Source: Enterococcus florum
GTDB taxonomy: Bacteria; Bacillota; Bacilli; Lactobacillales; Enterococcaceae
Assembly (NCBI RefSeq): GCF_004309355.1
Contig: NZ_BJCC01000012.1
Location: 111,688-175,687, forward strand
Reading direction: 5' to 3'
DNA: 64,000 nt
Shown: in pieces, positions 9,767-18,513 of the stretch
Numbering within the stretch: position 1 is the first letter of the stretch
Layout: every line of letters begins with the position of its first letter
Notes under the pieces: generated by a model
The model's database searches: none
Seen by the model: the letters and a program-made list of their open reading frames with translations, nothing else
What the model was told of the DNA's origin: nothing
Made by a program: the position numbers and the translations under genes

Positions 9767-10198
9767 ATGAAAAACAAACGCTATTACTGGCAACCTGAAT
9801 TGTCATTAGCCATTATTTATTGGTCGATCACGTTTATTTTTTTATTTTACGGACTGATCATTACCTTGGAAAATACGGGTCTTTTTATGAGAGGCAACGT
9901 GGTTATTGGAATTTTTCTGATTCTCTTAGCAGCAGGCCTGCACCGCTTTTTTACTTTCGGTGAACGAGAGATTCGAATCCATTATTCGCTGTTTTGGCAC
10001 AAAAAAAAAATGATCGTTGCTTCTATTCAAGAAATTCGCAGTCGCAAAGACGGGGTGCTGATCAAAATGAAGAGCAGCGAAAAACAACATCGGTTCGCCA
10101 TGTCAAAAAAGCAGAAAAGTCTTTTTTTGAATGAGCTTCGTCGGAGGTTTCCCGAATTATCCATTAAAGAAGAAAACGTAAAAATCAGTCACGACTGA
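9767..10198 (+). CDS. EbsA-like membrane protein
   Basis: A 143-residue protein with two predicted membrane helices (about 13-35 and 44-63) and a basic cytoplasmic tail (HKKKKMIVASIQEIRSRKDG). The N-terminus RYYWQPELSLAIIYWSITF and the overall size recall EbsA, first described in E. faecalis in connection with pheromone-induced binding substance. The molecular function of EbsA is not established. The start follows TAGGAG. The end shares a bidirectional hairpin with csp. The assignment is from memory of the family and is moderately secure. Confidence 0.6.
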   Translation: MKNKRYYWQPELSLAIIYWSITFIFLFYGLIITLENTGLFMRGNVVIGIFLILLAAGLHRFFTFGEREIRIHYSLFWHKKKMIVASIQEIRSRKDGVLIKMKSSEKQHRFAMSKKQKSLFLNELRRRFPELSIKEENVKISHD

Positions 10199-10217
10199 TC
10201 TTTACGTTTGTTTTTTT
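10174..10217. terminator. Bidirectional terminator between the EbsA-like gene and csp
   Basis: AAACGTAAA at 10174-10182 pairs with TTTACGTTT at 10201-10209, and an inner ATCAGT / ACTGAT extends the stem. Seven T follow on the plus strand. It contains the stop codons of both convergent genes. Confidence 0.8.
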
Positions 10218-10405
10218 ACATGTGCAGCTTGTGGTCCTCTGGCACCTTCCACAATGACAAACTCGACTTGCTGTCCTGGGTTTAACGATTTAAAACCATC
10301 TTCTTCGATGGCTGTAAAATGAACAAATATTTCTTGTTCTTCCTCATAAGAAATAAAACCATATCCTTTTGCTTCATCGAACCATTTCACAGTACCGATA
10401 ACCAT
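10202..10405 (-). CDS. Cold-shock protein (CspA family)
   Basis: A 67-residue single-stranded nucleic acid binding OB-fold protein. The RNP1 motif KGYGFI and RNP2 motif IFVHFTAI are both present, and the N-terminus [11 protein letters not shown] is canonical. AAGGAG lies 9 bases upstream of the chosen ATG at 10405; a longer frame upstream is not supported. A TATAAT on the minus strand (10483-10488) implies a 5' UTR of about 70 bases, which is usual for csp mRNAs that change fold with temperature. Several csp paralogues are normal in this group, so I give no specific letter. Confidence 0.92.
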   Translation of the reverse strand: MVIGTVKWFDEAKGYGFISYEEEQEIFVHFTAIEEDGFKSLNPGQQVEFVIVEGARGPQAAHVKKQT

Positions 10406-10624
10406 ACAGCCACACTCCTTATTTTCATCTATCGCCCGTTTGGACAACGATCCAAACAAACATCATTAAGATTACAGCCTTTATTATACGTGAAAGCACA
10501 AAAAAAAGCGAATGTAGAAAATCCAAATGAATAATAGTGTTTTTTCTCAAAAAAATTCGTTATAATGTGTATGAACGAATGAATAATGGCATTGAACGCA
10601 GAACGTTCGGGAAAGGATGACTTT

Positions 10625-12298
10625 ATGAAAACAGATATCGAAATATCTCAGGAAGCAGCGTTGGATCCGATTGCTAAGGTCGCAGAACAATTAAACCTTT
10701 CTGAAGATGATTTAGAGTTGCATGGCAAATACAAAGCGAAAATAGATGTTTCTGCCATGAATAAAATCCATCAAAACAAAGAAGGGAAATTAATTCTCGT
10801 GACTTCGATCAATCCAACTCCCGCTGGAGAGGGCAAATCGACAATTACGATCGGGTTAGGGGATGCGTTGAATCGCATTGGTAAAAAGACGGTGATTGCA
10901 TTAAGGGAGCCGTCGTTAGGACCTGTGATGGGAATCAAAGGAGGTGCGACTGGTGGCGGATATGCGCAAGTATTGCCGATGGAGGATATCAATCTTCATT
11001 TTACAGGGGATATGCACGCGATCACTACTGCCAATAACGCATTGTCCGCTCTGCTGGACAACCATCTGCATCAGGGGAACGAACTAGGAATTGACCCGCG
11101 GCGCGTCATTTGGAAACGGGTCTTAGACCTAAATGATCGAGAACTACGCCACGTGACTGTTGGCCTTGGTGGCCCAATCAATGGGGTTCCTCGCGAGGAT
11201 GGATTTGACATCACAGTTGCGAGCGAAATCATGGCGATTTTATGCTTATCCACGGATATTCTTGATCTTAAAAGACGACTTGCGAACATTGTCGTTGCTT
11301 ATACCTATCAGCGTGAACCAGTGACCGTTGGCGATTTAAAAGTTGAAGGAGCCTTGGCATTGATTTTAAAAGAGGCCATCAAGCCAAACCTTGTTCAAAC
11401 GATTTATCACACGCCAGCATTTGTCCATGGCGGTCCATTTGCGAATATCGCGCATGGCTGCAACAGTATTCTAGCTACTCAAACTGCACTGCACTGCGGA
11501 GATTATACGGTCACCGAAGCCGGTTTTGGCGCCGATCTTGGAGGAGAAAAATTCCTGGACATCAAAGTACCTAATCTAGGCAAATCACCGGACTTGGTTG
11601 TGATCGTAGCTACCATTCGTGCGTTAAAAATGCATGGCGGAATCGTAAAATCAGAACTAAGCGCTGAAAATCTGGCAGCATTAGAAAAAGGCTTCCGTAA
11701 TTTGGCAAAGCATATAGCAAATATGAAAAAGTATGGCTTGCCTGTAGTCGTAGCCATCAATGAATTTATCAGCGACACTCAAAAAGAAATTGAGTTATTG
11801 AAAGACCTGTGTGAAAAAGAAGGAGTCAAGGTTGAACTCGCCAGCGTCTGGGAAAAAGGACCTGAAGGCGGGGAAGCCTTGGCAAAAACGGTCGTAGAGA
11901 TTATTGAGGAAGAAAACAATCGTTTCCGTTCAATTTTCAGCCGAGAGGATGACACACTTCAAGAAAAAATCGAAACGATCGTAACAGAGATTTATGGTGG
12001 CTCTGGTGTGGTTTACAGCAAAAAGGCCCAACAGCAGTTGGAAACCTTTAAAAGATATGGCTGGGATCGTTTGCCTGTTTGTATGGCAAAAACACAATAT
12101 TCTCTGTCAGATGATCCTGAGAAACTTGGTGCGCCAGAGGAGTTCACTGTGACCATTCGTGAATTTGTACCAAAAATTGGTGCCGGATTTATCGTTGCCT
12201 TGACTGGCGATGTGATGACGATGCCTGGATTACCTAAGAAACCTGCAGCGTTAAACATGGATGTAGATAAAAACGGGCAGGCGATCGGTCTATTCTGA
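10625..12298 (+). CDS. fhs: Formate-tetrahydrofolate ligase
   Basis: A 557-residue enzyme making 10-formyl-THF from formate, THF and ATP, feeding purine and formyl-Met-tRNA synthesis. The ATP-binding loop [10 protein letters not shown] lies at about 64-73 (K71), followed by [24 protein letters not shown], the family hallmark. The length matches FTHFS. The ATG at 10625 follows GGAAAGGA by 7 bases; a frame extension to 10586 lacks a ribosome binding site. A TATAAT is present at about 10560. It stands alone and is closed by a strong terminator. Confidence 0.97.
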   Translation: MKTDIEISQEAALDPIAKVAEQLNLSEDDLELHGKYKAKIDVSAMNKIHQNKEGKLILVTSINPTPAGEGKSTITIGLGDALNRIGKKTVIALREPSLGPVMGIKGGATGGGYAQVLPMEDINLHFTGDMHAITTANNALSALLDNHLHQGNELGIDPRRVIWKRVLDLNDRELRHVTVGLGGPINGVPREDGFDITVASEIMAILCLSTDILDLKRRLANIVVAYTYQREPVTVGDLKVEGALALILKEAIKPNLVQTIYHTPAFVHGGPFANIAHGCNSILATQTALHCGDYTVTEAGFGADLGGEKFLDIKVPNLGKSPDLVVIVATIRALKMHGGIVKSELSAENLAALEKGFRNLAKHIANMKKYGLPVVVAINEFISDTQKEIELLKDLCEKEGVKVELASVWEKGPEGGEALAKTVVEIIEEENNRFRSIFSREDDTLQEKIETIVTEIYGGSGVVYSKKAQQQLETFKRYGWDRLPVCMAKTQYSLSDDPEKLGAPEEFTVTIREFVPKIGAGFIVALTGDVMTMPGLPKKPAALNMDVDKNGQAIGLF

Positions 12299-12308
12299 TC
12301 TCTGATTC

Positions 12309-12340
12309 AAGCGGCGAGAAGCTTTCTTGCCGCTTTTTTT
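12309..12340 (+). terminator. Terminator after fhs
   Basis: Stem AAGCGGC / GCCGCTT with a 13-base loop, followed by five or more T. The convergent LysR gene ends at its edge. Confidence 0.9.
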
Positions 12341-13232
12341 AATTGACCAATCGGTCTGGCAGATCGAAATCCTTTTGTTTTAAGAAGCTTTCAAATGCTT
12401 TTGCACCAGGGGATAATTGACTATCTTTACGTTTAGCTAAATAAACTGGACGATACACAGGTTCTTCCAAGGCCAACACAGAAATATCGTAGAATGTCAT
12501 CAATTGATTGTATGGTAAAATTGCTGCGCCCATGTCGATCGACACTAAGCCAGTAAGTGCCTGATCTTCTTCAACACGACAGGCTATTTTTAACGGCAGG
12601 CCTGCTTTTTTGAATAAATTTTCGATGAAGTAAGTTTTATCCAGACATAAAATCATCGGGACTTTGGCAAGATCTTCCAGAGAGACGGATTGTTTCTTTG
12701 CGTAAGGATGTGTTTTCGACACAATGACGACCAGTCTTTGATCCATTAAATGGGTGAATTCAATTTCAGGTTCATTCCCCAAATAAGAACAAATCGAAAG
12801 ATCGCAGATTTCACGCTTCGTATTTTCTACCAGTCTGGGTGTGTTCCCTTGCCAAAACTTAAATTTGTAGTTCTTCCAACTCGGGTTGCACCGAAACTGC
12901 TTCAACAAGTGGGGAACAATTTGAGGACCCAATGTAAATATAAAACCTAAATCGATAGATCCAAAATAGGGGTCGACAATATCCTGTATCGTGTCCGCGC
13001 CTGATTGAATTTCTTCTAATCCATGTTTGACCTTCTGATAATAAATTTTGCCCATCTTCGTCAATCGAATATTACGCCCGCTCGGTTTGAATAATGAAAC
13101 GCCAAGATCCTTTTCAATTCTTCGGACCATTCGACTTAAAGAGGGTTGAGCAATTCCGAACTCATCTGAAACTTTTCCATAGTGCTCAACTTCAGCTAAA
13201 CGACAAAATACCTCAAGATTTTGTAAATTCAT
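12339..13232 (-). CDS. LysR-family transcriptional regulator
   Basis: A 297-residue LTTR. The N-terminal winged HTH (residues 1-60) contains FCRLAEVEHYGKVSDEFGIAQPSLSRMVRRIEKDLGVSLF, an excellent match to the family. Residues ~90-290 form the periplasmic-binding-protein-like effector domain. It is transcribed divergently from the Gfo/Idh/MocA-aroD pair with a 75-base gap that contains an inverted repeat, the usual arrangement for a regulator of the adjacent operon. The effector is unknown; an intermediate of the shikimate pathway is a reasonable guess from context. Confidence 0.93.
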   Translation of the reverse strand: MNLQNLEVFCRLAEVEHYGKVSDEFGIAQPSLSRMVRRIEKDLGVSLFKPSGRNIRLTKMGKIYYQKVKHGLEEIQSGADTIQDIVDPYFGSIDLGFIFTLGPQIVPHLLKQFRCNPSWKNYKFKFWQGNTPRLVENTKREICDLSICSYLGNEPEIEFTHLMDQRLVVIVSKTHPYAKKQSVSLEDLAKVPMILCLDKTYFIENLFKKAGLPLKIACRVEEDQALTGLVSIDMGAAILPYNQLMTFYDISVLALEEPVYRPVYLAKRKDSQLSPGAKAFESFLKQKDFDLPDRLVN

Positions 13233-13259
13233 AATTCCCTCAATCTTTTTTCTCCAATT

Positions 13260-13275
13260 ATAACAGTTAAGTTAT
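13260..13275. promoter_or_regulatory. Candidate LysR operator
   Basis: Inverted repeat ATAAC-N6-GTTAT in the 75-base divergent region. Flanking bases extend the symmetry imperfectly (AATT on both sides). Assigned to the adjacent LysR regulator by position only. Confidence 0.4.
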
Positions 13276-13307
13276 GAATTTAAAATCCTAGTGAAATTGT
13301 TTTTATC

Positions 13308-14519
13308 TTGGATTCTCTCTATAGTTATGAAAAGAAATGGAGGAATCCATCTATAAAAAAAGTGACGATTGCGATTATTGGAGCAGGCTTTGCCGGAAAT
13401 TTTCACACGAATTCCTACGATAAAGTCACTGGTGTTGATTTAAGAATCAAATATGTCTATGACAATGACCAGGAACGTGCAAAAAAACTATGTGAAAAGT
13501 GGGACATCATTGAACAAACGGCTCAAAGCTATGAAGAAGTGCTGAATGACCCAGAAGTAGACATCATCACACCTCCTGTGACCCATCTAACCTTAGCCTA
13601 TCAAGCCTTGAAAACAAAGAAGCATGTTATTTGTGAAAAGCCTTTAACCGACTATTTTGGAGAAATAGAAGATCAGGAGCCGATTGGATTGAATGTTCCA
13701 AAATCAAAGATGTATAAAAAATTATTAGCAGACATCAATGAGTGTCGACAAAAATTCGAAGACTCTGATCGCCTATTCATGTATGCCGAGAATTATGTGT
13801 ACTCTCCAAACATTTTACAATCTGCTAAGATGATTGAAGCGAAGAAGAGTAAAATTATGTATATGAAGGGCGAAGAAAGTATTCGCTCCTCTACCTCGCC
13901 CGCTTCTGCTCACTGGTCATTAGCTGGCGGCGGTTCATTGATTCGTTTAGACAGCCATCCAATCGGCGGCATGTTGTTTCTTAAACAAATTGAAGCAAAC
14001 GCACGAGGCGAAAAAATCCGTGTACAAAGTGTTGTTGCAGAAACGGGTCGTTTGGCTCCAACCTTGAATGCGCACGACAAGCGTTACTTCCCAGCCGAAT
14101 CAATCGATACGGAAGATTTTGCGACAGTTATCCTCACCTTTACTGATGGCACTAAAGCGATCTCGATCTCCAATGACAATACACTTGGCGGCGTAAAAAA
14201 TTATGTAGAAGTGTACACTAATGATAGTGTCTTAGTGAATAAGATCACACCAGCAGATAACCTGTCAACCTATTTCTTGGATCAGGAAGATCTAGATGAT
14301 GTGTACATTTCAGAGCAGCTTCAGGACAAAACAGGCTGGAATAAAGTATTCGTTGCCGAAGAAACCTTGCGCGGTTATTTGGCGCAATATCAAGATTTTG
14401 CAGAATGTGTGGCAGAAAATCGCGAACCTCTCTCCGGTTTGGACCTCGCTTATGATACAATAAAAATTATCTATGCGGCTTATCTATCAGCTGAAGAAGG
14501 GCGCAGAGTAGATTTTTAA
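13308..14519 (+). CDS. Gfo/Idh/MocA-family NAD(P)-dependent oxidoreductase
   Basis: About 403 residues. The N-terminal Rossmann fold starts at VTIAIIGAGFAGNFHTNSY, and the family EKP motif is present (HVICEKPLTDY). The C-terminal half is the alpha/beta domain that binds the sugar or cyclitol. The substrate is unknown. Its partner aroD and the divergent LysR suggest oxidation of a shikimate or quinate relative. The start is unclear. The TTG at 13308 is the only standard start in the open frame before the Rossmann core but has no ribosome binding site. A GGAGG at 13339-13343 sits 9 bases before an ATA (13353) and 18 before a GTG (13362). aroD follows after 20 bases. Confidence 0.85.
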   Translation: MDSLYSYEKKWRNPSIKKVTIAIIGAGFAGNFHTNSYDKVTGVDLRIKYVYDNDQERAKKLCEKWDIIEQTAQSYEEVLNDPEVDIITPPVTHLTLAYQALKTKKHVICEKPLTDYFGEIEDQEPIGLNVPKSKMYKKLLADINECRQKFEDSDRLFMYAENYVYSPNILQSAKMIEAKKSKIMYMKGEESIRSSTSPASAHWSLAGGGSLIRLDSHPIGGMLFLKQIEANARGEKIRVQSVVAETGRLAPTLNAHDKRYFPAESIDTEDFATVILTFTDGTKAISISNDNTLGGVKNYVEVYTNDSVLVNKITPADNLSTYFLDQEDLDDVYISEQLQDKTGWNKVFVAEETLRGYLAQYQDFAECVAENREPLSGLDLAYDTIKIIYAAYLSAEEGRRVDF

Positions 14520-14539
14520 GAAAGAAGTGGGAACTTAAA

Positions 14540-15286
14540 ATGGAAACCGTAACTGTTGAAAACGTAACCCTAGGCGAAGGCCTGCCGAAAGTGATCGTTC
14601 CTTTAGTAGGAAAAACACGCGACGAAATCTTGCAAGAAGCAGAAATTGCCGTATCCAGCAACTGTGACATCATTGAATGGCGGATCGATCATTTTGAAGA
14701 AGTCACTGATTTTGCTAAAGCTGCGGAATTCACAAAAGAGGTGAAAGAGGCTGTGAAGATGCCTTTATTGGTTACCTTCCGTACAGCCAAAGAAGGCGGC
14801 GTCTGTCCGATGGATGACGCGCAATACTTCGAAATGTATCATGCATTCTTGGAGCAAGGTAGCTTTGATTTGTTAGATGTTGAATTGTTTATGCCGGAAA
14901 CTGAGGTTGATGAATTAGTGAAGGCAGCTCATGACAAAGGCGTGAAGATCGTAATGTGCAACCACGACTTCGACAAAACACCGCCAAAAGAAGAAATCAT
15001 CACTCGCTTACGTGCGATGCAGGACAAAGGCGCAGATATCTGCAAGATTGCAGTAATGCCGCAAACTACTCACGATGTCATTGTTTTATTGGATGCTACA
15101 CAAGAAATGTATAATAATTATGCAAAACAACCGTTAATCACAATGTCTATGGGCAAGCTAGGTGTGGTCAGCCGAGTTTCTGGTGCAACATTCGGCTCTG
15201 CCGCAACATTTGGCGCAGCGAAAAAAGCTTCTGCGCCGGGACAAGTTTCAGTTGGTGAACTACGCACGATTTTAGAAACTTTATAG
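14540..15286 (+). CDS. aroD: Type I 3-dehydroquinate dehydratase
   Basis: A 248-residue class I enzyme that converts 3-dehydroquinate to 3-dehydroshikimate by a Schiff-base mechanism. The catalytic lysine is K169 in CKIAVMP and the catalytic histidine H142 in CNHDFDKTP. The substrate-binding EWRID (about 46-50) and the SMGKLGVVSR tail are typical. It lies 20 bases after the oxidoreductase, apparently in the same LysR-linked transcript and apart from the main aro operon near 42-46 kb. It could serve biosynthesis, catabolism of quinate or shikimate, or both. Confidence 0.95.
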   Translation: METVTVENVTLGEGLPKVIVPLVGKTRDEILQEAEIAVSSNCDIIEWRIDHFEEVTDFAKAAEFTKEVKEAVKMPLLVTFRTAKEGGVCPMDDAQYFEMYHAFLEQGSFDLLDVELFMPETEVDELVKAAHDKGVKIVMCNHDFDKTPPKEEIITRLRAMQDKGADICKIAVMPQTTHDVIVLLDATQEMYNNYAKQPLITMSMGKLGVVSRVSGATFGSAATFGAAKKASAPGQVSVGELRTILETL

Positions 15287-15295
15287 GAAGTATTA

Positions 15296-15327
15296 AGATC
15301 AGATGGACAATTCATCTGGTCTTTTTT
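15296..15327 (+). terminator. Terminator after aroD
   Basis: AGATCAGATG / CATCTGGTCT (10 bp with one G-U), loop GACAATT, then TTTTT. Confidence 0.88.
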
Positions 15328-15376
15328 GGTACTAAAATGCATATTATTTCTAAAAAAGTGCTATTTCGTCTAATAT

Positions 15377-15394
15377 AGTGAATAAAATTACGTA
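15377..15394. promoter_or_regulatory. Upstream ARG-box-like site
   Basis: AGTGAATAAAATTACGTA closely resembles the Gram-positive ArgR/AhrC operator (ATGAATAAAAATTCA-like). It lies about 28 bases upstream of the argC -35 element. Confidence 0.5.
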
Positions 15395-15421
15395 AATGAG
15401 CGAAAATATTTATAAAAAGCA

Positions 15422-15450
15422 TTGACTTATTCAGATTAGAATTCTATAAT
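15422..15450 (+). promoter_or_regulatory. Promoter of argCJBD
   Basis: TTGACT at 15422-15427 and TATAAT at 15445-15450, 17-base spacer. The match to the sigma-A consensus is near perfect. Confidence 0.85.
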
Positions 15451-15469
15451 TATAAACTATACAGCAATC

Positions 15470-15489
15470 AATTGTATTTTTATGCAATT
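15470..15489. promoter_or_regulatory. Downstream ARG box of argC
   Basis: AATTGTATTTTTATGCAATT is an imperfect palindrome. Read on the minus strand it gives TGCATAAAAATACAA, one or two changes from the ArgR/AhrC consensus. It starts about 20 bases after the -10, so bound ArgR would block the start of transcription. Together with the upstream site it forms a pair suited to hexamer binding. Confidence 0.65.
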
Positions 15490-15506
15490 TGGACGGAGGT
15501 TTTTGA

Positions 15507-16538
15507 GTGAAAGTATCAATTATCGGTGTGACTGGCTACAGTGGATTAGAATTGCTGCGCTTGCTAAACAATCATCCAGCGGTAGAAATTGTTTCTATCC
15601 ATAGTCATTCCCAGAATGGGGAAGCGATCGACCGACGATTCCCTCATTTAAAACAGCTGATCAAATTGCCTTTAGAAGAAGTCAATCCTGAAAAGATTAT
15701 GGCACAGGCAGATTTAGTATTTTTCGCAGCGCCTTCAGGTGTGGCTAAAGAACAAGCACTTCCTTTTATTGAAAAGCAATTTCCAGTGATTGATCTCTCT
15801 GGCGATTATCGCTTGAAGAATCCAGCCCATTATGAGAAATGGTACGGTAAAACAAGTGCCCCAATTTCAGCGTTGCATCTAGCAACTTATGGATTGGCCG
15901 ATTTTGATTTACCGAAGGATATAAAACTGATTGCAAACCCAGGCTGTTACGCAACAGCAGCCATCTTATCTGTTGCTCCTTTAGTTAGGCAGAAGTTGAT
16001 CGAAAAGGATTCTATCATCTTTGATGGCAAGTCTGGATTATCTGGTGCAGGAAAGAAGCTTTCTGAAGCGGCACACTATACAGAGGTCAACGACAACATG
16101 TCTGTGTACAAATTGAACCAGCATCAGCACATTCCAGAAATCATTCAGCAGCTGCAGCAATGGGATAAAGAAATTCCAGCGATTCAGTTTTCAACAGCAT
16201 TGATTCCTGTCACCCGTGGAATTCTGATGACGACCTATTGTAAAGCAAAGACGGGAGTCACTAGTATGGACATTTGTGAAGCTTTTGAAGCAGAGTATGG
16301 AAGTAAACCTTTCATCCGCTTGCAGGAAGATCAGCAATTTCCTTGCATCAAACAAGTCGTAGGTTCCAACTATTGCGACATTGGCACTGCTTATAATAAA
16401 GCAACGCAAACGATAACGGTGGTCAGCGTAATTGATAATCTGGTCAAAGGTGCAGCCGGCCAAGCCATTCAGAACTTAAACTTACTAATGAATCTACCGG
16501 AAACGACTGGCTTAGAGCTGGTACCTGTTTATCCGTAA
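15507..16538 (+). CDS. argC: N-acetyl-gamma-glutamyl-phosphate reductase
   Basis: A 343-residue NADPH-dependent enzyme for the third step of ornithine synthesis. The dinucleotide motif GVTGYSGLELLRLL is at the N-terminus and the active-site cysteine is C147 in NPGCYATA. The GTG start follows GGAGG by 7 bases. It is the first gene of argC-J-B-D, behind a consensus promoter flanked by ARG-box-like sites, so arginine repression is expected. Confidence 0.97.
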   Translation: MKVSIIGVTGYSGLELLRLLNNHPAVEIVSIHSHSQNGEAIDRRFPHLKQLIKLPLEEVNPEKIMAQADLVFFAAPSGVAKEQALPFIEKQFPVIDLSGDYRLKNPAHYEKWYGKTSAPISALHLATYGLADFDLPKDIKLIANPGCYATAAILSVAPLVRQKLIEKDSIIFDGKSGLSGAGKKLSEAAHYTEVNDNMSVYKLNQHQHIPEIIQQLQQWDKEIPAIQFSTALIPVTRGILMTTYCKAKTGVTSMDICEAFEAEYGSKPFIRLQEDQQFPCIKQVVGSNYCDIGTAYNKATQTITVVSVIDNLVKGAAGQAIQNLNLLMNLPETTGLELVPVYP

Positions 16539-16556
16539 CGACAAAGGAGACGACTT

Positions 16557-17750
16557 ATGAATAGTATTGATGGAACAATCGCCAGCCCGAAAGGCTTTCA
16601 AGCCACTGGCTTACATGCAGGACTAAAGAAGAATAAACTGGACTTGGGCGTGATTTACTCTGAAAAACCAGCGAAGGCTGCGGCAGTTTATACGACGAAT
16701 CAAGTAAAGGCAGCACCGATTTATGTAACGAAAGAAGCAATGCAGGACCCGACGATTCAAGCAGTTGTCGTTAACTCAGGCTACGCCAATGCTTGCACCG
16801 GGGAAATCGGACTGGTTCATGCAAAAAAAATGCAACAAGCAGCTGCCGATCAATTAGGTGTTGCGGCAACTAATGTAGCTGTTGCTTCGACTGGAGTGAT
16901 CGGCAAAACGATGCCAATCGAGTTAGTTGAAGGAGGGATCCAAACGATCGATTTACAAGAGGGACAGCCGTACCATTTCCACGAAGCAATCCTGACTACT
17001 GATACAACAACCAAGGAAATCGTCGTTCAGGACACGATCAACGGCGAATTGGTGACCATTGCTGGGACAGCCAAAGGTTCAGGCATGATTCATCCAAACA
17101 TGGCGACGATGCTGGCCTTTATCACAACTGATGCAGAAATCTCACAAGAATTGCTTCAGGAATTGCTAAGTGAAAAAACTGAAACAACCTTCAACCAAAT
17201 TACGGTAGACGGAGATACGTCCACTAACGACATGGTATTAGTTTTAGCGAATGGCCTGGCTGGCAACACTGAAATTAAAAAGGGCACAGAAGGCTATGAC
17301 AAGTTCTCCGCGATGTTCAAGCTGGTTAGCGAAACCTTGGCCCAGATGATCGCCAAAGACGGCGAAGGAGCTACGAAGCTGATTGAAGTACAGGTAGAAG
17401 GCGCAACTGACGAGTTGGCAGCTCGGATGATCGCTAAAAAGATCGTCGGTTCGATGTTAGTGAAGACTGCGATGTTCGGCGAAGATCCCAACTGGGGCCG
17501 AATCATCTGTGCGATCGGTTATTCGGAAACGAAGATTGATCCAGAGAAAGTAGATATGTGGATCGGCAGTGTGCAAGTATTGAAAAACAGTCAGCCGCAA
17601 ACCTTCGACGAAACTGCGATCAAACAAATTTTAGAACAAGACAAGATTGTTATTGCTGTTGATATGAATTTAGGAGACGCAAAGGGTGCCGCTTGGGGCT
17701 GTGATTTAACGTACAAATACGTAGAAGTCAATGCGTTATACCATACGTAA
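16557..17750 (+). CDS. argJ: Glutamate N-acetyltransferase / amino-acid acetyltransferase ArgJ
   Basis: A 397-residue N-terminal-nucleophile enzyme that recycles the acetyl group from acetylornithine to glutamate and may also use acetyl-CoA. The self-cleavage site is in HPNMATMLAF, with T184 as the expected nucleophile after processing. The presence of ArgJ, with no argA or argE in the cluster, indicates the cyclic pathway. The ATG follows AAAGGAG by 7 bases, 18 bases after argC. Confidence 0.97.
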   Translation: MNSIDGTIASPKGFQATGLHAGLKKNKLDLGVIYSEKPAKAAAVYTTNQVKAAPIYVTKEAMQDPTIQAVVVNSGYANACTGEIGLVHAKKMQQAAADQLGVAATNVAVASTGVIGKTMPIELVEGGIQTIDLQEGQPYHFHEAILTTDTTTKEIVVQDTINGELVTIAGTAKGSGMIHPNMATMLAFITTDAEISQELLQELLSEKTETTFNQITVDGDTSTNDMVLVLANGLAGNTEIKKGTEGYDKFSAMFKLVSETLAQMIAKDGEGATKLIEVQVEGATDELAARMIAKKIVGSMLVKTAMFGEDPNWGRIICAIGYSETKIDPEKVDMWIGSVQVLKNSQPQTFDETAIKQILEQDKIVIAVDMNLGDAKGAAWGCDLTYKYVEVNALYHT

Positions 17751-17763
17751 GGGGAGTAAAGAC

Positions 17764-18513
17764 ATGGGAAAAATCGTAGTGAAAATTGGCGGCGTCGCCA
17801 GTGATAACTTAACCGAAGAATTTTTTGATACATTAGCAGATTGGCAAGCAGCCGGTCAAGAGATCGTCATCGTTCACGGCGGCGGCTACTACATCACTGA
17901 AATGATGGAAAAGCTAAATGTTCCTGTAACGATTGCCAACGGTCTGCGTGTGACCTCTGCTCAAGCATTAAAAATTACTCAAATGGTGTTAATCGGCCAA
18001 GTTCAGCCTGCCATCACCACGGTTTTCCAACAAAACGGCTTCTCTGCAGTTGGCTTGCATGCTTCTTGCGGTCAATTGATCCAAGGAACCTTTATCGACA
18101 AAGACAGCTTAGGTTATGTTGGTACCATCACCAATATCGGTACTGGCATGATTAACGACGTATTAGCGAAAAATCATGTGCCAATCATCGCTCCTCTTGG
18201 TTTAACCGAAGAGGGCGAATGGTTAAACATTAATGCCGACACCGCAGCCTGCAAAATTGCGGAAGCACTAGATGCAGAAGCTTTGTATTTAATCACTGAT
18301 GTACCAGGCGTAAAATGCGAAGGCGAATGGTTGGAGCATTTAACGACTGACGACGTAGAACAATTAAAGGATCAAGAAGTCATTACTGGCGGCATGATTC
18401 CTAAACTGGACAGCGCTACTTCAGCACTGACCAAAGGTGTGAAGGAAGTCTTCATTACCAACAGCATCGCAAAATGCGGCACAAAAATTACGAAAGCGAA
18501 GGTGTTTGCATGA
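17764..18513 (+). CDS. argB: Acetylglutamate kinase
   Basis: A 249-residue amino-acid kinase phosphorylating N-acetylglutamate, usually the arginine-feedback step. The N-terminus GKIVVKIGG and the HGGGYYITEMMEKL loop are typical, as is the NINADTAACKIAEAL nucleotide-binding segment. Start chosen at 17764 after AAGGGGAG; a longer frame that overlaps argJ is not supported. It lacks the long N-terminal helix of arginine-sensitive hexameric forms, so feedback control is uncertain. The stop overlaps the argD start (ATGA). Confidence 0.96.
   Translation: MGKIVVKIGGVASDNLTEEFFDTLADWQAAGQEIVIVHGGGYYITEMMEKLNVPVTIANGLRVTSAQALKITQMVLIGQVQPAITTVFQQNGFSAVGLHASCGQLIQGTFIDKDSLGYVGTITNIGTGMINDVLAKNHVPIIAPLGLTEEGEWLNINADTAACKIAEALDAEALYLITDVPGVKCEGEWLEHLTTDDVEQLKDQEVITGGMIPKLDSATSALTKGVKEVFITNSIAKCGTKITKAKVFA

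Noticed and set aside
10406..10459. An 18-residue extension of the cold-shock protein.
   Set aside because: The AAGGAG site and the family N-terminus fix the start at 10405; the extension lies in the 5' UTR.
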